From Bacillus amyloliquefaciens DSM 7 = ATCC 23350 (GTDB lineage Bacteria > Bacillota > Bacilli > Bacillales > Bacillaceae), in contig NC_014551.1 of NCBI RefSeq assembly GCF_000196735.1, positions 3,033,001 through 3,097,000 on the forward strand: 64,000 nt of DNA, read 5' to 3'. Position 1 is the first letter of the stretch. Every line of letters begins with the position of its first letter. A program made the position numbers and the translations under genes. Of the stretch, positions 30,372-39,230 are shown piece by piece. Under the pieces are notes generated by a model, which saw nothing but the letters and a program-made list of their open reading frames with translations, was not told the origin of the DNA and did no database searches.

Positions 30372-31568
30372 TCACATCTCATCTTGATATAGCCCCATCG
30401 CCCGGAGCATTGTGCGGAATTTTGCCGAAGTCTCGTCCAATTCATCCTGCGGCTTTGATCCGGTGACAATCCCGGCACCCGCAAAGAGCCTGAGAGACCT
30501 TGTTTCCGCCTCGGCGCAGCGGAGTGCAATAATCCACTCTCCATCACCTTCAGCATCACACCAGCCTGCCATTCCCGTGTAGAAATTGCGGTCAAACGGC
30601 TCAATATCCTGAATCGCTTCTCTCGCCGCATCCGTCGGCGTTCCGCATACAGCGGGAGTCGGATGAAGAGCGATGGCCAATTCAAGCGATGTCGTTGACG
30701 GATCAGCAAGTTCTCCCTTGACTTCGGTTGACAGGTGCCACATCGCCTCGGTTTTAATGAGTGACGGTTTTTCCGGCACATCAAGCACGCGGCAGAACGG
30801 TTTAAGAGCAGCGGCAACGGCGGCAACGACTACGGCATGTTCATGCAGGTCTTTGGGTGATTGCAGCAGTTCCTCCGCTCTTCTCTGATCCTCGGCGGGA
30901 TCTGTGCTGCGCGGTCTGGAACCAGCCAGCGGATTGGACAAAATTGATGTCCCGCTTTTCGACAGCAGCAGTTCAGGACTTGCTCCGAAAAGCGTTTTTC
31001 TTGTTTCTGACGTTCCCGTCACATCCGCAGCGAATGTATAGCCGCGCGGGTTGTGCTGCGCCAAATGCTTGACGGCTTGGGGAATGTCTATATCCTTTTC
31101 AGCGGTCAGATGAAGCGTCCTTGACAGCACAATCTTGCTGAGCGGTCCGTCCGTAATGCTTAAAACGCCTTTTTCCACACCGCTCATGAAGCCCTCAGGC
31201 TCCGGAACAGGCCGGATGTCATATGTATTGGATTGCGGTTTTTCTGCGGAAGCTTCTGTAAACGAAAGCGGGCCTGCCGTATGGACATCCTTCGGTACAA
31301 AAAGCCGGGAAGCTTTTCTTCCGTCAAACGGAATGGCGCCAGCCGCAATCGGATGTTTGATGCCGGCCTGCTTTGCCTCAAGAAGCGTCTGCCGCACACG
31401 TTCAGGCAGCGATTCCAGCTGTTTCTCCTCACCCGCATCAGGCACTTTTGAAAAAATTCCTTCCGCAAGCATCGTACTTTTCGGGGAAGCTAAAAAGAAC
31501 GCCCCGGGCTTGTAAGCGTCAAGCACCTCTTTTGCAGATACTTCCGTCAATAAATATTGATTTGTCAT
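30372..31568 (-). CDS. dhbC: Isochorismate synthase DhbC
   Basis: 398 residues of the chorismate-binding family. Visible blocks are ILSNPLAGSRPRS, KTEAMWHLSTEVKGEL, HPTPAVCGTPTDAAREAI and FDRNFYTGMAGWCDAEGDGEW, the last two carrying Mg/chorismate-binding residues. It converts chorismate to isochorismate as the first committed step to 2,3-dihydroxybenzoate. It starts 22 bases after dhbA. Length matches B. subtilis DhbC. Confidence 0.95.
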   Translation of the reverse strand: MTNQYLLTEVSAKEVLDAYKPGAFFLASPKSTMLAEGIFSKVPDAGEEKQLESLPERVRQTLLEAKQAGIKHPIAAGAIPFDGRKASRLFVPKDVHTAGPLSFTEASAEKPQSNTYDIRPVPEPEGFMSGVEKGVLSITDGPLSKIVLSRTLHLTAEKDIDIPQAVKHLAQHNPRGYTFAADVTGTSETRKTLFGASPELLLSKSGTSILSNPLAGSRPRSTDPAEDQRRAEELLQSPKDLHEHAVVVAAVAAALKPFCRVLDVPEKPSLIKTEAMWHLSTEVKGELADPSTTSLELAIALHPTPAVCGTPTDAAREAIQDIEPFDRNFYTGMAGWCDAEGDGEWIIALRCAEAETRSLRLFAGAGIVTGSKPQDELDETSAKFRTMLRAMGLYQDEM

Positions 31569-31590
31569 GTTTGTCCCTCCTTCTCGTAAA

Positions 31591-32376
31591 TCACACGCCT
31601 AAAGTAGCGCCGCCATCAACGCATAAGTCATGCATCGTGATATGGTTTGCCTGTTCAGAGGCCAGAAACAAAACAGCATTTGCAATATCAGAAGGCTTTG
31701 CCAGCTTTTGAAGCGGAATTCCCGTTTTATATGTATCAAGCGAACCTCTGATGACGTCCCGTGCTCCGTTTTCATCCTGCCACATCGCCCGCTGCATCTC
31801 GGTTTCCGTTGAACCGGGAGATACGATGTTGCAGCGGATATGATAGGCCGAAAGCTCCAGTCCAAGGCATTTCGTAAACATGACGGCAGCCGCTTTTGAC
31901 GCCGCATAAGCCGCCATGGAAGCGCGCGGAACGCCGGCCGCGTTTGAACCGACCGTAACGATGGCGCCCTTTTTCCGCTCCATCATGTACCGGCTGACGG
32001 CGCGTGATACATGAAACACGCCGGTCGTATTAACTGAAAATGTTTGAGCCCAATCTTCATCACTGAGGGAATGCACCGGACCCGGCCGCAGTACGCCCGC
32101 AACGTTCGCCAATATTTCAATAGGGCCCATGTCGTGTTCAACGGCGGCGATGATATCATTGACAGCCGCACTGTCTGATACATCTGCGGCAAAAGCCTGC
32201 GCTTGGACGCCTTTTTGCCGGAGCCTGTCAGTAAGACCGAGAAGCAGGCCTTCATTCGTATCTATAGCTGCCACATTTACTCCTTGTTCAGCAAGGGCAA
32301 GCGCTGTTGCTTCTCCGATGCCTTGAGCGGCGCCGGTGACAACCGCCGTTTTCCCTTTCATTCCCAATGCGGTCAT
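31591..32376 (-). CDS. dhbA: 2,3-dihydro-2,3-dihydroxybenzoate dehydrogenase DhbA
   Basis: 261 residues, a classical SDR. NAD-binding [18 protein letters not shown] is at the N-terminus, and the catalytic Ser/Tyr/Lys lie in [23 protein letters not shown] (about residues 140-160). It oxidises the DhbB product to 2,3-dihydroxybenzoate. It is the first gene of the dhb operon, with AAAGGGAATG upstream of ATG 32376, and lies about 20 bases downstream of a Fur box. Confidence 0.95.
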   Translation of the reverse strand: MTALGMKGKTAVVTGAAQGIGEATALALAEQGVNVAAIDTNEGLLLGLTDRLRQKGVQAQAFAADVSDSAAVNDIIAAVEHDMGPIEILANVAGVLRPGPVHSLSDEDWAQTFSVNTTGVFHVSRAVSRYMMERKKGAIVTVGSNAAGVPRASMAAYAASKAAAVMFTKCLGLELSAYHIRCNIVSPGSTETEMQRAMWQDENGARDVIRGSLDTYKTGIPLQKLAKPSDIANAVLFLASEQANHITMHDLCVDGGATLGV

Positions 32377-32398
32377 ATTATCATTCCCTTTCTCTATT

Positions 32399-32417
32399 GA
32401 TAATGATTATCATTATC
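32399..32417. promoter_or_regulatory. Fur box of the dhb operon
   Basis: GATAATGATTATCATTATC matches the classical 19-bp Fur box at every position, and the symmetry extends to a 25-bp inverted repeat (32396-32420). It lies between the dhbA promoter and the dhbA start, so iron-loaded Fur would block transcription. Confidence 0.93.
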
Positions 32418-32434
32418 AATTATGGTTCAAGACA

Positions 32435-32463
32435 ATCATATCCAAATCAAAACACTCAGTCAA
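32435..32463 (-). promoter_or_regulatory. Sigma-A-like promoter of the dhb operon
   Basis: Minus strand: -35 TTGACT (complement of 32458-32463), 17-bp spacer, -10 TATGAT (complement of 32435-32440). The expected start point lies just upstream of the Fur box. Confidence 0.85.
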
Positions 32464-32509
32464 TTAGAAAATTAGAATCAGCCTCATTTAGTTCGAAGGG
32501 CCTGTTTTC

Positions 32510-33379
32510 TCAAGAAGGGGAATACGGGGTATGCGGCCCTCCCGGATTCAGGCAGAAACGCAGGGCTCTGCTGATTAAAACCGGCAGAACAGAGATATGG
32601 CCTTCTCCTTCAAACTCGCAGTATTCAGCGCGGACTCCGTCACCTTCAAACGCAGATAATACAGAGTACAGCGCCTCTGCGTGCTGCGGAATCCTGCTTT
32701 TATGCGTCTTTTCAATTTCTCCCGCTGCCAGCAGTACGCTGACTTGAAGATTTCCCTCAGAGATCCGGTCTGACAAACGCTCCGCTTCTTCCTGAATAAA
32801 GCGCTTGTTCCAATGGATTGACGGACTCCCGGCAACATAGGTCCGGAACATGTCCGGCCTCGTCAAAAGCACTTGCAGCACAAAAAGACCGCCCAGCGAA
32901 TGGCCGAAAATCGTCTGCCTGTCTCTGTCGATCGGATAATCCCGCTCCACCGCGGGCTTTACTTCTTTTTCTATAAATGCCAGAAACGCTTCCGCTCCTC
33001 CCTGCTCGGGCCACGCCGCCCCGCGCGGATGCACCGGCAGTTCTGATTCAGAGAGCGGCATCGTAAAATCACTGTGGCGTTCGGCGGAAAACGGCTGATC
33101 AGTCGGATAGCCGATTCCCACAATCACCGCCGGGACAACGCCTGTTTTTTCAGGCCGGCGGCTTTGCACCCGTAAAGCTTCAGCCATTGTTCCGAACACG
33201 GAATTCGCATCGAGCAGGTATATGACGGGAAAACCGGATGCAGGCGGTTCTTCCTGAGGAAAAGAGACAAAGAGACGATACGTACGGCCTCCTTTTGAAC
33301 GCACTTCTCTTACTTCTGTGCCCGGCATCGCATATCGACCGGCCGGCGCGGAACCCCGCTTTGTTTGATTTCCGTCCAT
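32510..33379 (-). CDS. besA: Bacillibactin trilactone hydrolase BesA
   Basis: 289 residues of the esterase D / Fes-like alpha-beta hydrolase family. VIYLLDANSVFGTMAE holds the oxyanion region, TIFGHSLGGLFVLQVLL holds the nucleophile Ser (GHSLGG, about residue 158), and a C-terminal EGEGHISVLP supplies the likely catalytic His. It hydrolyses ferri-bacillibactin in the cytoplasm to release iron. AGAGGGG precedes the ATG. It lies upstream of dhbA with its own promoter and Fur box, so uptake recycling and synthesis are both iron-controlled. Confidence 0.92.
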   Translation of the reverse strand: MDGNQTKRGSAPAGRYAMPGTEVREVRSKGGRTYRLFVSFPQEEPPASGFPVIYLLDANSVFGTMAEALRVQSRRPEKTGVVPAVIVGIGYPTDQPFSAERHSDFTMPLSESELPVHPRGAAWPEQGGAEAFLAFIEKEVKPAVERDYPIDRDRQTIFGHSLGGLFVLQVLLTRPDMFRTYVAGSPSIHWNKRFIQEEAERLSDRISEGNLQVSVLLAAGEIEKTHKSRIPQHAEALYSVLSAFEGDGVRAEYCEFEGEGHISVLPVLISRALRFCLNPGGPHTPYSPS

Positions 33380-33424
33380 TATGAGTTCATCCCCTCTGTG
33401 ACAATTGCTTTATCTATTCTCATT

Positions 33425-33443
33425 GATAATGATTTTCAATATC
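33425..33443. promoter_or_regulatory. Fur box of besA
   Basis: GATAATGATTTTCAATATC matches the 19-bp Fur box at 17 positions. It lies about 46 bases upstream of the besA ATG and directly downstream of the besA promoter. Confidence 0.85.
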
Positions 33444-33457
33444 AAAAGACACCTCAA

Positions 33458-33486
33458 ATAATAGGTTTTTTGCCAAACAAAGTCAA
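33458..33486 (-). promoter_or_regulatory. Sigma-A-like promoter of besA
   Basis: Minus strand: -35 TTGACT (complement of 33481-33486), 17-bp spacer, -10 TATTAT (complement of 33458-33463). Confidence 0.8.
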
Positions 33487-33500
33487 TGGATTTTTGATAT

Positions 33501-33529
33501 AAAAAAAGCACCTTATTCTAATAAGGTAC
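33501..33529 (-). terminator. Terminator of yuiH
   Basis: A short stem around ACCTTAT / ATAAGGT (33510-33527) is followed on the minus strand by seven T (33501-33507). Confidence 0.65.
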
Positions 33530-33554
33530 CTAAGAACTATATGTTGATATGTGC

Positions 33555-34151
33555 TTAATCCCATGTAAAGCGCTGATTCTTCCATGGGTCTCCCCTCATA
33601 TGATAGCCGTTTTTCTCCCAAAAGCCGGGGTGGTTTTCCTTTGTGAACTGAATGCCGCGCAGCCATTTAGCGCTTTTCCAAAAATAAAGATGAGGAAAAA
33701 CGCCTCTGAGCGGATAGCCGTGCTCCGGCGTTAACGGCTCTCCATTATGCGCATATGCCAGCAGGGATGTCTCCCGCGTAAAATCGGAAAGCGGCAGATT
33801 GGCCGTCCAGCCCTCTTCAGCGTGCAAAATGACGAAACCCGCTTCTTCATGCACGCCCGCTTTCTCGGCGATATCTTTCGCGCGTATTCCCTGCCAGACG
33901 TTATCAAGTCGGGACCAGCCCGTAACGCAATGAATGTCATTTTTCAATTCGGCTTTCGGAAAGGCTTTGATATCTTCAAAGCTTAACAGCATAGGACGGT
34001 CCACAAGCCCGTACACCTGCAGATTCCATTTTGACATATCTTCATAATAAGGAACATTTCCGGCGTGAAGCACGGGAAACTTCGTTGTGACATTTTGATT
34101 TGGCGGAATCCGATCCGACTGCCTTGTTTGTTTCGTTTTTCCGAAAAACAT
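33555..34151 (-). CDS. yuiH: Molybdopterin-dependent sulfite-oxidase-like protein YuiH
   Basis: 198 residues of the SuoX / YedY-like molybdopterin domain family. Visible features are the cofactor-ligand Cys in IHCVTGWSRLDNVWQG (about residue 99), then GFVILHAEEGWTANLPLSDF and HGYPLRGVFPHLYFWKSAKWLRGI. It is close to B. subtilis YuiH in length. There is no export signal, so it is probably cytoplasmic. The electron donor and substrate are unknown. Its start is ATG 34151 with GGAGGGAG upstream; it diverges from bioY. Confidence 0.83.
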   Translation of the reverse strand: MFFGKTKQTRQSDRIPPNQNVTTKFPVLHAGNVPYYEDMSKWNLQVYGLVDRPMLLSFEDIKAFPKAELKNDIHCVTGWSRLDNVWQGIRAKDIAEKAGVHEEAGFVILHAEEGWTANLPLSDFTRETSLLAYAHNGEPLTPEHGYPLRGVFPHLYFWKSAKWLRGIQFTKENHPGFWEKNGYHMRGDPWKNQRFTWD

Positions 34152-34165
34152 ATGGCTCCCTCCAT

Positions 34166-34198
34166 TTAGTAAACCTATATAAAATTCGTGTTGACAAT
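34166..34198. promoter_or_regulatory. Candidate BirA operator upstream of bioY
   Basis: TTAGTAAAC (34166-34174), a 15-base spacer, then GTTGACAAT (34190-34198) resembles the inverted GTTAAC half-sites bound by the biotin repressor BirA in Firmicutes. The right half-site contains a TTGACA -35 (34191-34196). A good -10 at standard spacing was not found (TAAGCT at 34214-34219 is the best). Confidence 0.5.
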
Positions 34199-34250
34199 TA
34201 ATTTTCCTTCGATTAAGCTAATCTGGTACAAGTGTAAGGGGGAAAATCAA

Positions 34251-34844
34251 ATGAAACAACGCAATCTTCGCGCGGGCGATATGGCGCTTATCGGCATGTT
34301 TGCCGCACTGATGGCCGTCGGCGCCAACATTACATCAATGGCTCCCTTTTTGCAAGTTGCGGGAATTCCGTTATCACTGCAGCCTTTCTTTTGTCTGTTA
34401 GCTGCGATGCTTCTCGGCGCAAGACGGGCGGCCATTGCGATGACGGTATACGCATTGGCCGGACTCGCGGGGGCTCCTATTTTCGCTCAATTCTCAGCAG
34501 GCTTTGCGCCGTTTATCGGAAAAAGCGGCGGATTTATTCTCGCCTACATCCCGGCGGCATTTGCAGCCGGATGGCTGCTGGAAAAAACAAAAGAACCCGG
34601 CCGCCTGCATTATGCATGGGCCTCTTTGATCGGCACCGCCGTCATCTATATCATTGGCACGACCTATACGTATATTGCGCTGAAATTATGGCTTCATGCT
34701 CCGATCAGCTACGGAATGGCCTGGTTTTATATGATTTGGTTTTTCATAAAAGATATCATTTTAGCACTGTTATTGGCATCTATCGCGCCTGCCGTTTACA
34801 GGTCCGTTCATAAAGCGACGGGGTTCAATCGAAATCCTGCGTAA
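34251..34844 (+). CDS. bioY: Biotin transporter BioY
   Basis: About 197 residues with six hydrophobic helices, starting MKQRNLRAGDMALIGMFAAL. The BioY family signature regions include GIPLSLQPFFCLLAAMLLGARRAA and SGGFILAYIPAAFAAGW. It is the substrate-binding S component of an ECF biotin transporter, which in Bacillus uses the shared energising module encoded elsewhere. The ATG at 34251 has AAGGGGGAAAA upstream. It is YuiG in B. subtilis, a gene under biotin control; a matching operator lies upstream here. Confidence 0.92.
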   Translation: MKQRNLRAGDMALIGMFAALMAVGANITSMAPFLQVAGIPLSLQPFFCLLAAMLLGARRAAIAMTVYALAGLAGAPIFAQFSAGFAPFIGKSGGFILAYIPAAFAAGWLLEKTKEPGRLHYAWASLIGTAVIYIIGTTYTYIALKLWLHAPISYGMAWFYMIWFFIKDIILALLLASIAPAVYRSVHKATGFNRNPA

Positions 34845-34861
34845 GTATTTTTAGAACATAC

Positions 34862-34894
34862 AAAAAAGGCTCCCCTTTCCGGGAGCCTTTTTTT
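34862..34894. terminator. Bidirectional terminator between bioY and yuiF
   Basis: AAAAAAGGCTCCC (34862-34874) pairs with GGGAGCCTTTTTT (34881-34893); T runs lie on both strands. Confidence 0.92.
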
Positions 34895-36221
34895 ACAGGA
34901 CAAGTGCGGCAATCCAGCCGAATATCACAAGCGGAATGTTATAGAAAATAAATGTCGGTACGCACGTATCCCATATGTGGTGGTGCTGGCCGTCGGCACT
35001 GAGGCCTGACGTCGGTCCGAGCGTACTGTCACTTGCAGGAGAACCTGCATCACCGACCGCAGCGGCCGCTCCGATTACGGCGATCGTCGCCATTGGGCTG
35101 AAACCGAGCTGAGCGCACAGCGGAACAAATATCGTCGTAATGACGGGTACGGTTGCAAATGACGATCCGATTCCCATCGTGATTAACAAACCGACGACGA
35201 GCATCAGGAGTGCGCCCAATGATTGGCTGTTGCCGATCAATCCTGTTGATGCTTTGACCAAGGAAGCCACATCACCCGTTTTGTTCAATACATTTGAAAA
35301 ACCGGCCGCAACGAGCATGACAAACCCGATAAAGGCCATCAGAATCATGCCGTCCGTAATCAGCTTATCCGCTTCATTGCGCTTCATGACTCCGCTGATA
35401 AACAGCGTAAACAAGCCGGCAAGCGCGCCCATGATCATGCCTTCCACTCCGAGCACCTGAGACAGATAGAGCTGAACGGCAAGCGATACGCCAATGGAGA
35501 TCAGGGCGATGGCGATGCTTTTTTTCGTATAAGGAGAAGACGATAATCCCGCAATTTCCTTCGTCTCATATTTCTTCGGTTTCCGAAAGACGATGACAGC
35601 TAAAATTAAACCGACTGCCATCCCCGCCGTCGGAATGATTAAAGCATACGGGATATCACTGAGCGGCACCTTTAAACCTGCTGACGCCATATTATCTCTC
35701 AGCATCCCCTGGAAAATCTGTCCGAACCCGACAGGCAGAACAATATACGGCGCAGTCAGTCCGAATGTCATCACACACGCAATCAGCCTGCGGTCCATTT
35801 CCAATTCATTAAATATTTTTAAAAGCGGCGGAATCAGTACCGGAATAAACGCAATGTGAACGGGCACCACGTTTTGCGAGAAACAAGATATGATTAAAAT
35901 AATGAGTACGATTAACACTTTAGACAGTGCTTTTTTCCGCGAATCTTCCTTTTTTCCGATTAATTTGACAGACGCTTCGACCATCGCATCGGGAAGCCCC
36001 GTCTTTGTCAGCGCCGCAGCAAATGCTCCGAGCAGCGCGTAGCTGACCGCGACGGTGGCATTTCCGCCGAGACCGTCCGTAAATGCCTTCACCGTCTCAC
36101 CGAGGCCTAAGCCTCCGGTCAGTCCGCCGGCAAGCGCTCCGATCATTAAAGCTATAATTATATTGACACGCAGCAGGCTTAAAACGAGCATAAGCAGTAC
36201 TGCGACAACAACAGCGTTCAT
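34893..36221 (-). CDS. yuiF: Na+/H+ antiporter-family permease YuiF
   Basis: 442 residues with about 11-12 hydrophobic helices; the family is the NhaC/CitM-like ion transporter superfamily. Conserved loops include GALAGGLTGGLGLGETVKAFTDGLGGNATVAVSYALLGAFAAAL split over two helices, and a C-terminal AAAVGDAGSPASDSTLGPTSGL. The substrate cannot be read from the sequence; both Na+/H+ exchange and amino-acid uptake are possible. GGAGGG lies nine bases before ATG 36221. A palindromic element covers its likely promoter. Confidence 0.83.
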   Translation of the reverse strand: MNAVVVAVLLMLVLSLLRVNIIIALMIGALAGGLTGGLGLGETVKAFTDGLGGNATVAVSYALLGAFAAALTKTGLPDAMVEASVKLIGKKEDSRKKALSKVLIVLIILIISCFSQNVVPVHIAFIPVLIPPLLKIFNELEMDRRLIACVMTFGLTAPYIVLPVGFGQIFQGMLRDNMASAGLKVPLSDIPYALIIPTAGMAVGLILAVIVFRKPKKYETKEIAGLSSSPYTKKSIAIALISIGVSLAVQLYLSQVLGVEGMIMGALAGLFTLFISGVMKRNEADKLITDGMILMAFIGFVMLVAAGFSNVLNKTGDVASLVKASTGLIGNSQSLGALLMLVVGLLITMGIGSSFATVPVITTIFVPLCAQLGFSPMATIAVIGAAAAVGDAGSPASDSTLGPTSGLSADGQHHHIWDTCVPTFIFYNIPLVIFGWIAALVL

Positions 36222-36243
36222 GTGATATGTCCCTCCAAAAATC

Positions 36244-36308
36244 CTTTAGTTTGCTAATGTAGTAGATAATTAAAGTTAACATATATTCTGCGCTTTAGTC
36301 AACTAAAG
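36244..36308. promoter_or_regulatory. Paired CTTTAGT-type palindromes upstream of yuiF
   Basis: CTTTAGT-CA-ACTAAAG (36293-36308) has perfect 7-base arms, and it includes TTGACT on the minus strand (complement of 36297-36302), a possible -35. A degenerate copy, CTTTAGT-TT-GCTAATG, lies at 36244-36259. Two operator copies around the promoter suggest control by a dimeric regulator that I cannot name. Confidence 0.45.
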
Positions 36309-36323
36309 ATTTTAGAAATGAAC

Positions 36324-36347
36324 AACCCGCTGCATCAAGGCAGTGGG
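36324..36347 (-). terminator. Possible terminator of pepA
   Basis: CCCGCTGC / GCAGTGGG form a stem with one G-U pair; only a weak T-rich run follows on the minus strand. Confidence 0.45.
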
Positions 36348-36353
36348 CTGCAG

Positions 36354-37844
36354 TTATTTTTCTGGAGTAAACCGTTCAGTCAAAACAGCCAACGTCCTTG
36401 CCATGACGCCTGTTGCGCCGGCAGGTCCGAAGCATGTCGCTTTATTGGCTGTCGCGGTTCCCGCGATATCGAGATGAACCCACGGGGTGTTTTCCGCAAA
36501 TTCACCAAGGAATGTCCCCGCCATAATCGCATGGCCTTCTCTTCCGGGAGAATTGTTCAAATCAGCCATCTGACTGTTTCTCACCCGTTTTTTATCCTTT
36601 TCTGTTATCGGAAGCTGCCAGATCGGTTCCCCGGATTCTTTCGCCGATTCTGCCACCTGTTCATAAAACGCGGCGTTATTGGTCATGGCGCCCGTCATTT
36701 CGTTTCCTAAGGCGACAATGACACCGCCCGTTAATGTGGCGACGTCTACGAGGACCGAAGCTCCGTGCTGCTTGGCATATGTAATGCCGTCGGCAAGCAC
36801 GAGGCGCCCTTCCGCATCGGTGTTCAGGATTTCAATGGTTTTTCCGCTGAGTGAGACGATGACGTCATCCGGCTTCATGGCATCGGACGAAATCATGTTG
36901 TCCGTAGACGGAATGACGGCAAGCACGTTTTGTTCAGGCCGCAATTCGCCGATAATTTCCATTGCTCCCAGTACGGAAGCGGCCCCGCCCATATCGCTTT
37001 TCATGCCAACGATGCCAGTTTTCGGTTTAATCGAATATCCGCCCGTATCAAAGGTAATTCCTTTGCCGACCAGGCCGATGACATCTTCCCACTGATCTTT
37101 GCCCTGATACTTCAGAACGATCATTTTCGGCGGTTCGGATGAGCCCTTGTTAACGGCAAGCAGCCCGCCCATGCCGAGCTCTTCCATTTCATCTTTTTCT
37201 AAAATTTCACACTCGAAATCATATTTTGCCGCAAGTTCAGCGGCATATGAGGCAAGATCAGTGGCCGTCAGCATATTTCCCGGCATATTCACGAGCGTGC
37301 GGGCCGAATTCGTCCCTTGACCGTATGCCGCGCCGACATTCAGGCCGGCCTGCACTTCCCTCAGGTCTTCTTCGGTCACGGCGCAGACTGAAGTCAGTTC
37401 CTGATCCGGTTCATTTGATTTATGTTTATAATCCTGCACTTCATAAACCGCAAGCAGACAGCTTTCCGAAAGCGCATGAGCGGCATCGGCGGCAGGCACT
37501 TCGCCGGAGACGAATGTATCAAGCAAAACAGATACTTCCTGTTTCTTATCTTGATGAATCTGCTGAAACACGCGTGCGAAGCATTCCTTCGTATCTTCAA
37601 ACGAATAATCCGCTTCCCTTCCCATGCCGATAAAATAAATACGTTTCATACCGGTTGCGGCCGGAGGGTATACTTTTGATACACGATTGCGTTTGGCAGA
37701 GACATCACCGTCCTTTAACAGCTGTGTCAGATGTCCGTCCAGTTTATCATCCAATTCCTTCGTAAATCCGCTCAGCGTGCTTTTTTGAAAAAGACCGATG
37801 ACAAGTGTTTCGGGATGCCGCAATTGATCAGATGCATAAAACAT
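36354..37844 (-). CDS. pepA: Leucyl aminopeptidase (M17 family)
   Basis: About 496 residues. The C-terminal catalytic domain has the two-metal signature: [20 protein letters not shown] with catalytic Lys, [13 protein letters not shown] and [13 protein letters not shown]. The N-terminal macro-like domain is less conserved. It removes N-terminal amino acids from peptides in the cytoplasm, normally as a hexamer with Mn or Zn. ATG 37844 ([11 protein letters not shown]) has AAGGAGTG upstream; the frame is open further upstream without a ribosome-binding site. The gene is yuiE in B. subtilis. Confidence 0.93.
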   Translation of the reverse strand: MFYASDQLRHPETLVIGLFQKSTLSGFTKELDDKLDGHLTQLLKDGDVSAKRNRVSKVYPPAATGMKRIYFIGMGREADYSFEDTKECFARVFQQIHQDKKQEVSVLLDTFVSGEVPAADAAHALSESCLLAVYEVQDYKHKSNEPDQELTSVCAVTEEDLREVQAGLNVGAAYGQGTNSARTLVNMPGNMLTATDLASYAAELAAKYDFECEILEKDEMEELGMGGLLAVNKGSSEPPKMIVLKYQGKDQWEDVIGLVGKGITFDTGGYSIKPKTGIVGMKSDMGGAASVLGAMEIIGELRPEQNVLAVIPSTDNMISSDAMKPDDVIVSLSGKTIEILNTDAEGRLVLADGITYAKQHGASVLVDVATLTGGVIVALGNEMTGAMTNNAAFYEQVAESAKESGEPIWQLPITEKDKKRVRNSQMADLNNSPGREGHAIMAGTFLGEFAENTPWVHLDIAGTATANKATCFGPAGATGVMARTLAVLTERFTPEK

Positions 37845-37992
37845 GAGTACACACTCCTTATGTGGGTATTTGTTATGTAAAGTGGTATAATGAAAAAACA
37901 TTTTTCCATTGATTTTATTTTACCAAACTAAGGGCGTTTTCTGCAGTTTTTCGATACGATCGGACTTCGCAGATACAGAAAGGATGTCGCAT

Positions 37993-38469
37993 ATGGGTGT
38001 ACTTATGAATTTTCCTTTACTGGCGAGTTTTGCCGCCATTATTTTTGCCCAAGTTGTAAAAGTGCCTATTCAATTTATCGTATCCAAAAAACTTGACTGG
38101 ACTCTCGTGACGAGCACCGGCGGCATGCCGAGTTCCCATTCCGCCGCCGTCACCGCGCTGTCAACCGGAGTCGCTTTGGAACAGGGACTGGACTCCCCCC
38201 TGTTTGCAGTCGCCGCGATTTTCGCCGTCATTACGATGTTTGACGCTACCGGTGTAAGGCGGCATGCGGGTGAACAGGCGACGGTCATTAATAAGCTGGT
38301 TATCGATTTTAACCGGTTTGTCAGCGAAGCGAAGGACTTTCCGAAAGCGGAAGAGAAAGAAAAACAGAAAAAACTGAAAGAATTGCTCGGCCATCAGCCG
38401 ATCGAAGTGTTCTTCGGCGGCGTCACCGGTATTGTGCTGACTCTGATTTTAGATTATTTCTTTATGTAA
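37993..38469 (+). CDS. yuiD: YuiD, divergent PAP2 (DUF212) membrane protein
   Basis: 158 residues starting MGVLMNFPLLASF. The conserved TGGMPSSHSAAVTALSTGVA (about residues 38-57) resembles the phosphatase core of PAP2 enzymes. There are about four hydrophobic helices, with a Lys/Glu-rich cytoplasmic stretch near residue 115 and a final membrane helix. It may act on a lipid phosphate, but the family has no firmly assigned function. AAAGGATG lies eight bases upstream of ATG 37993; the length equals that of B. subtilis YuiD. Confidence 0.82.
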   Translation: MGVLMNFPLLASFAAIIFAQVVKVPIQFIVSKKLDWTLVTSTGGMPSSHSAAVTALSTGVALEQGLDSPLFAVAAIFAVITMFDATGVRRHAGEQATVINKLVIDFNRFVSEAKDFPKAEEKEKQKKLKELLGHQPIEVFFGGVTGIVLTLILDYFFM

Positions 38470-38500
38470 AAAACGCTTCAGCGGATGCTGAAGCGTTTTT
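38468..38500. terminator. Bidirectional terminator between yuiD and yuiC
   Basis: AAAAACGCTTCAGC and GCTGAAGCGTTTTT form a long stem around a GGAT loop, with T runs on both strands. Confidence 0.9.
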
Positions 38501-39140
38501 ATTCTTTTACCGTTTTGTATTGGTTTCTGAACACTTGCAGCGACTTTGTTTCGTTCAGCTTTACAAGTTCGTCCTCGGTCACCGTGCCGTTCCCTTTTTT
38601 AATGATGTAGACTTCAAGTGTTTTTTTACCCCAGTTGTTATAGACGTCCTTTACGGTGTCAAAGTAGAGATCAAGGCGGCTGCCTTTAATTTTCGAACCG
38701 GTATCGGCGACAACCCCGTATCCGTAATTCGGTATAAACAGAATCGTCCCGATCGGGAAAACAGACGGATCGGCCGCCACCGTTGAATATAAATCACGTT
38801 TGACCTTCACGCCTGAATATGTAATTCCGTATTGCGGATGCCCAGGAGATTTTCCCGTAGATTCCGCTCCGGCGGTATAACCTGTGGCCGTCACCTTTTG
38901 AGACGGATAACGGTTCCAGTCAAAAGCTTCTTCCAGGGGTTTCACCTTGCCTGATGCCTTCTTTTCCGGCTGATTCTGTAATGACTGAAACGGAATACCG
39001 ATGTTTTTCAACGCGGCACCGCGATGTTCCGTCATCCAATTTGACAGATCCTTTGCTTCAACACCCGTTATGGAAAAGTATGTCGCATGGCATGCGCCTA
39101 AAAAGAGCACGATCATGAATACGCGTCTGATTATCGTCAC
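38499..39140 (-). CDS. yuiC: YuiC, 3D-domain cell-wall lytic protein
   Basis: About 213 residues. One N-terminal membrane segment ([20 protein letters not shown]) precedes a 3D domain: [21 protein letters not shown], then [14 protein letters not shown] and [12 protein letters not shown], carrying the three conserved Asp. B. subtilis YuiC is a MltA-fold lytic transglycosylase related to resuscitation-type Sps factors. I prefer GTG 39140, preceded by AGGTGATTTT; an upstream TTG in frame (39176) has weaker support. It probably trims peptidoglycan outside the membrane. Confidence 0.85.
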   Translation of the reverse strand: MTIIRRVFMIVLFLGACHATYFSITGVEAKDLSNWMTEHRGAALKNIGIPFQSLQNQPEKKASGKVKPLEEAFDWNRYPSQKVTATGYTAGAESTGKSPGHPQYGITYSGVKVKRDLYSTVAADPSVFPIGTILFIPNYGYGVVADTGSKIKGSRLDLYFDTVKDVYNNWGKKTLEVYIIKKGNGTVTEDELVKLNETKSLQVFRNQYKTVKE

Positions 39141-39200
39141 TCTAAAATCACCTCTCCTCCGAGTCAGTGTTCCCAACTCGATGAGGCGCTATACAAACAC

Positions 39201-39228
39201 AAAAAAAGCTTTCTTGAATAAGAAAGCG
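39201..39228 (-). terminator. Terminator of yuiB
   Basis: GCTTTCTT / AAGAAAGC stem around GAAT, followed on the minus strand by a T run (complement of the A run at 39201-39207). Confidence 0.8.
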
Positions 39229-39230
39229 GC

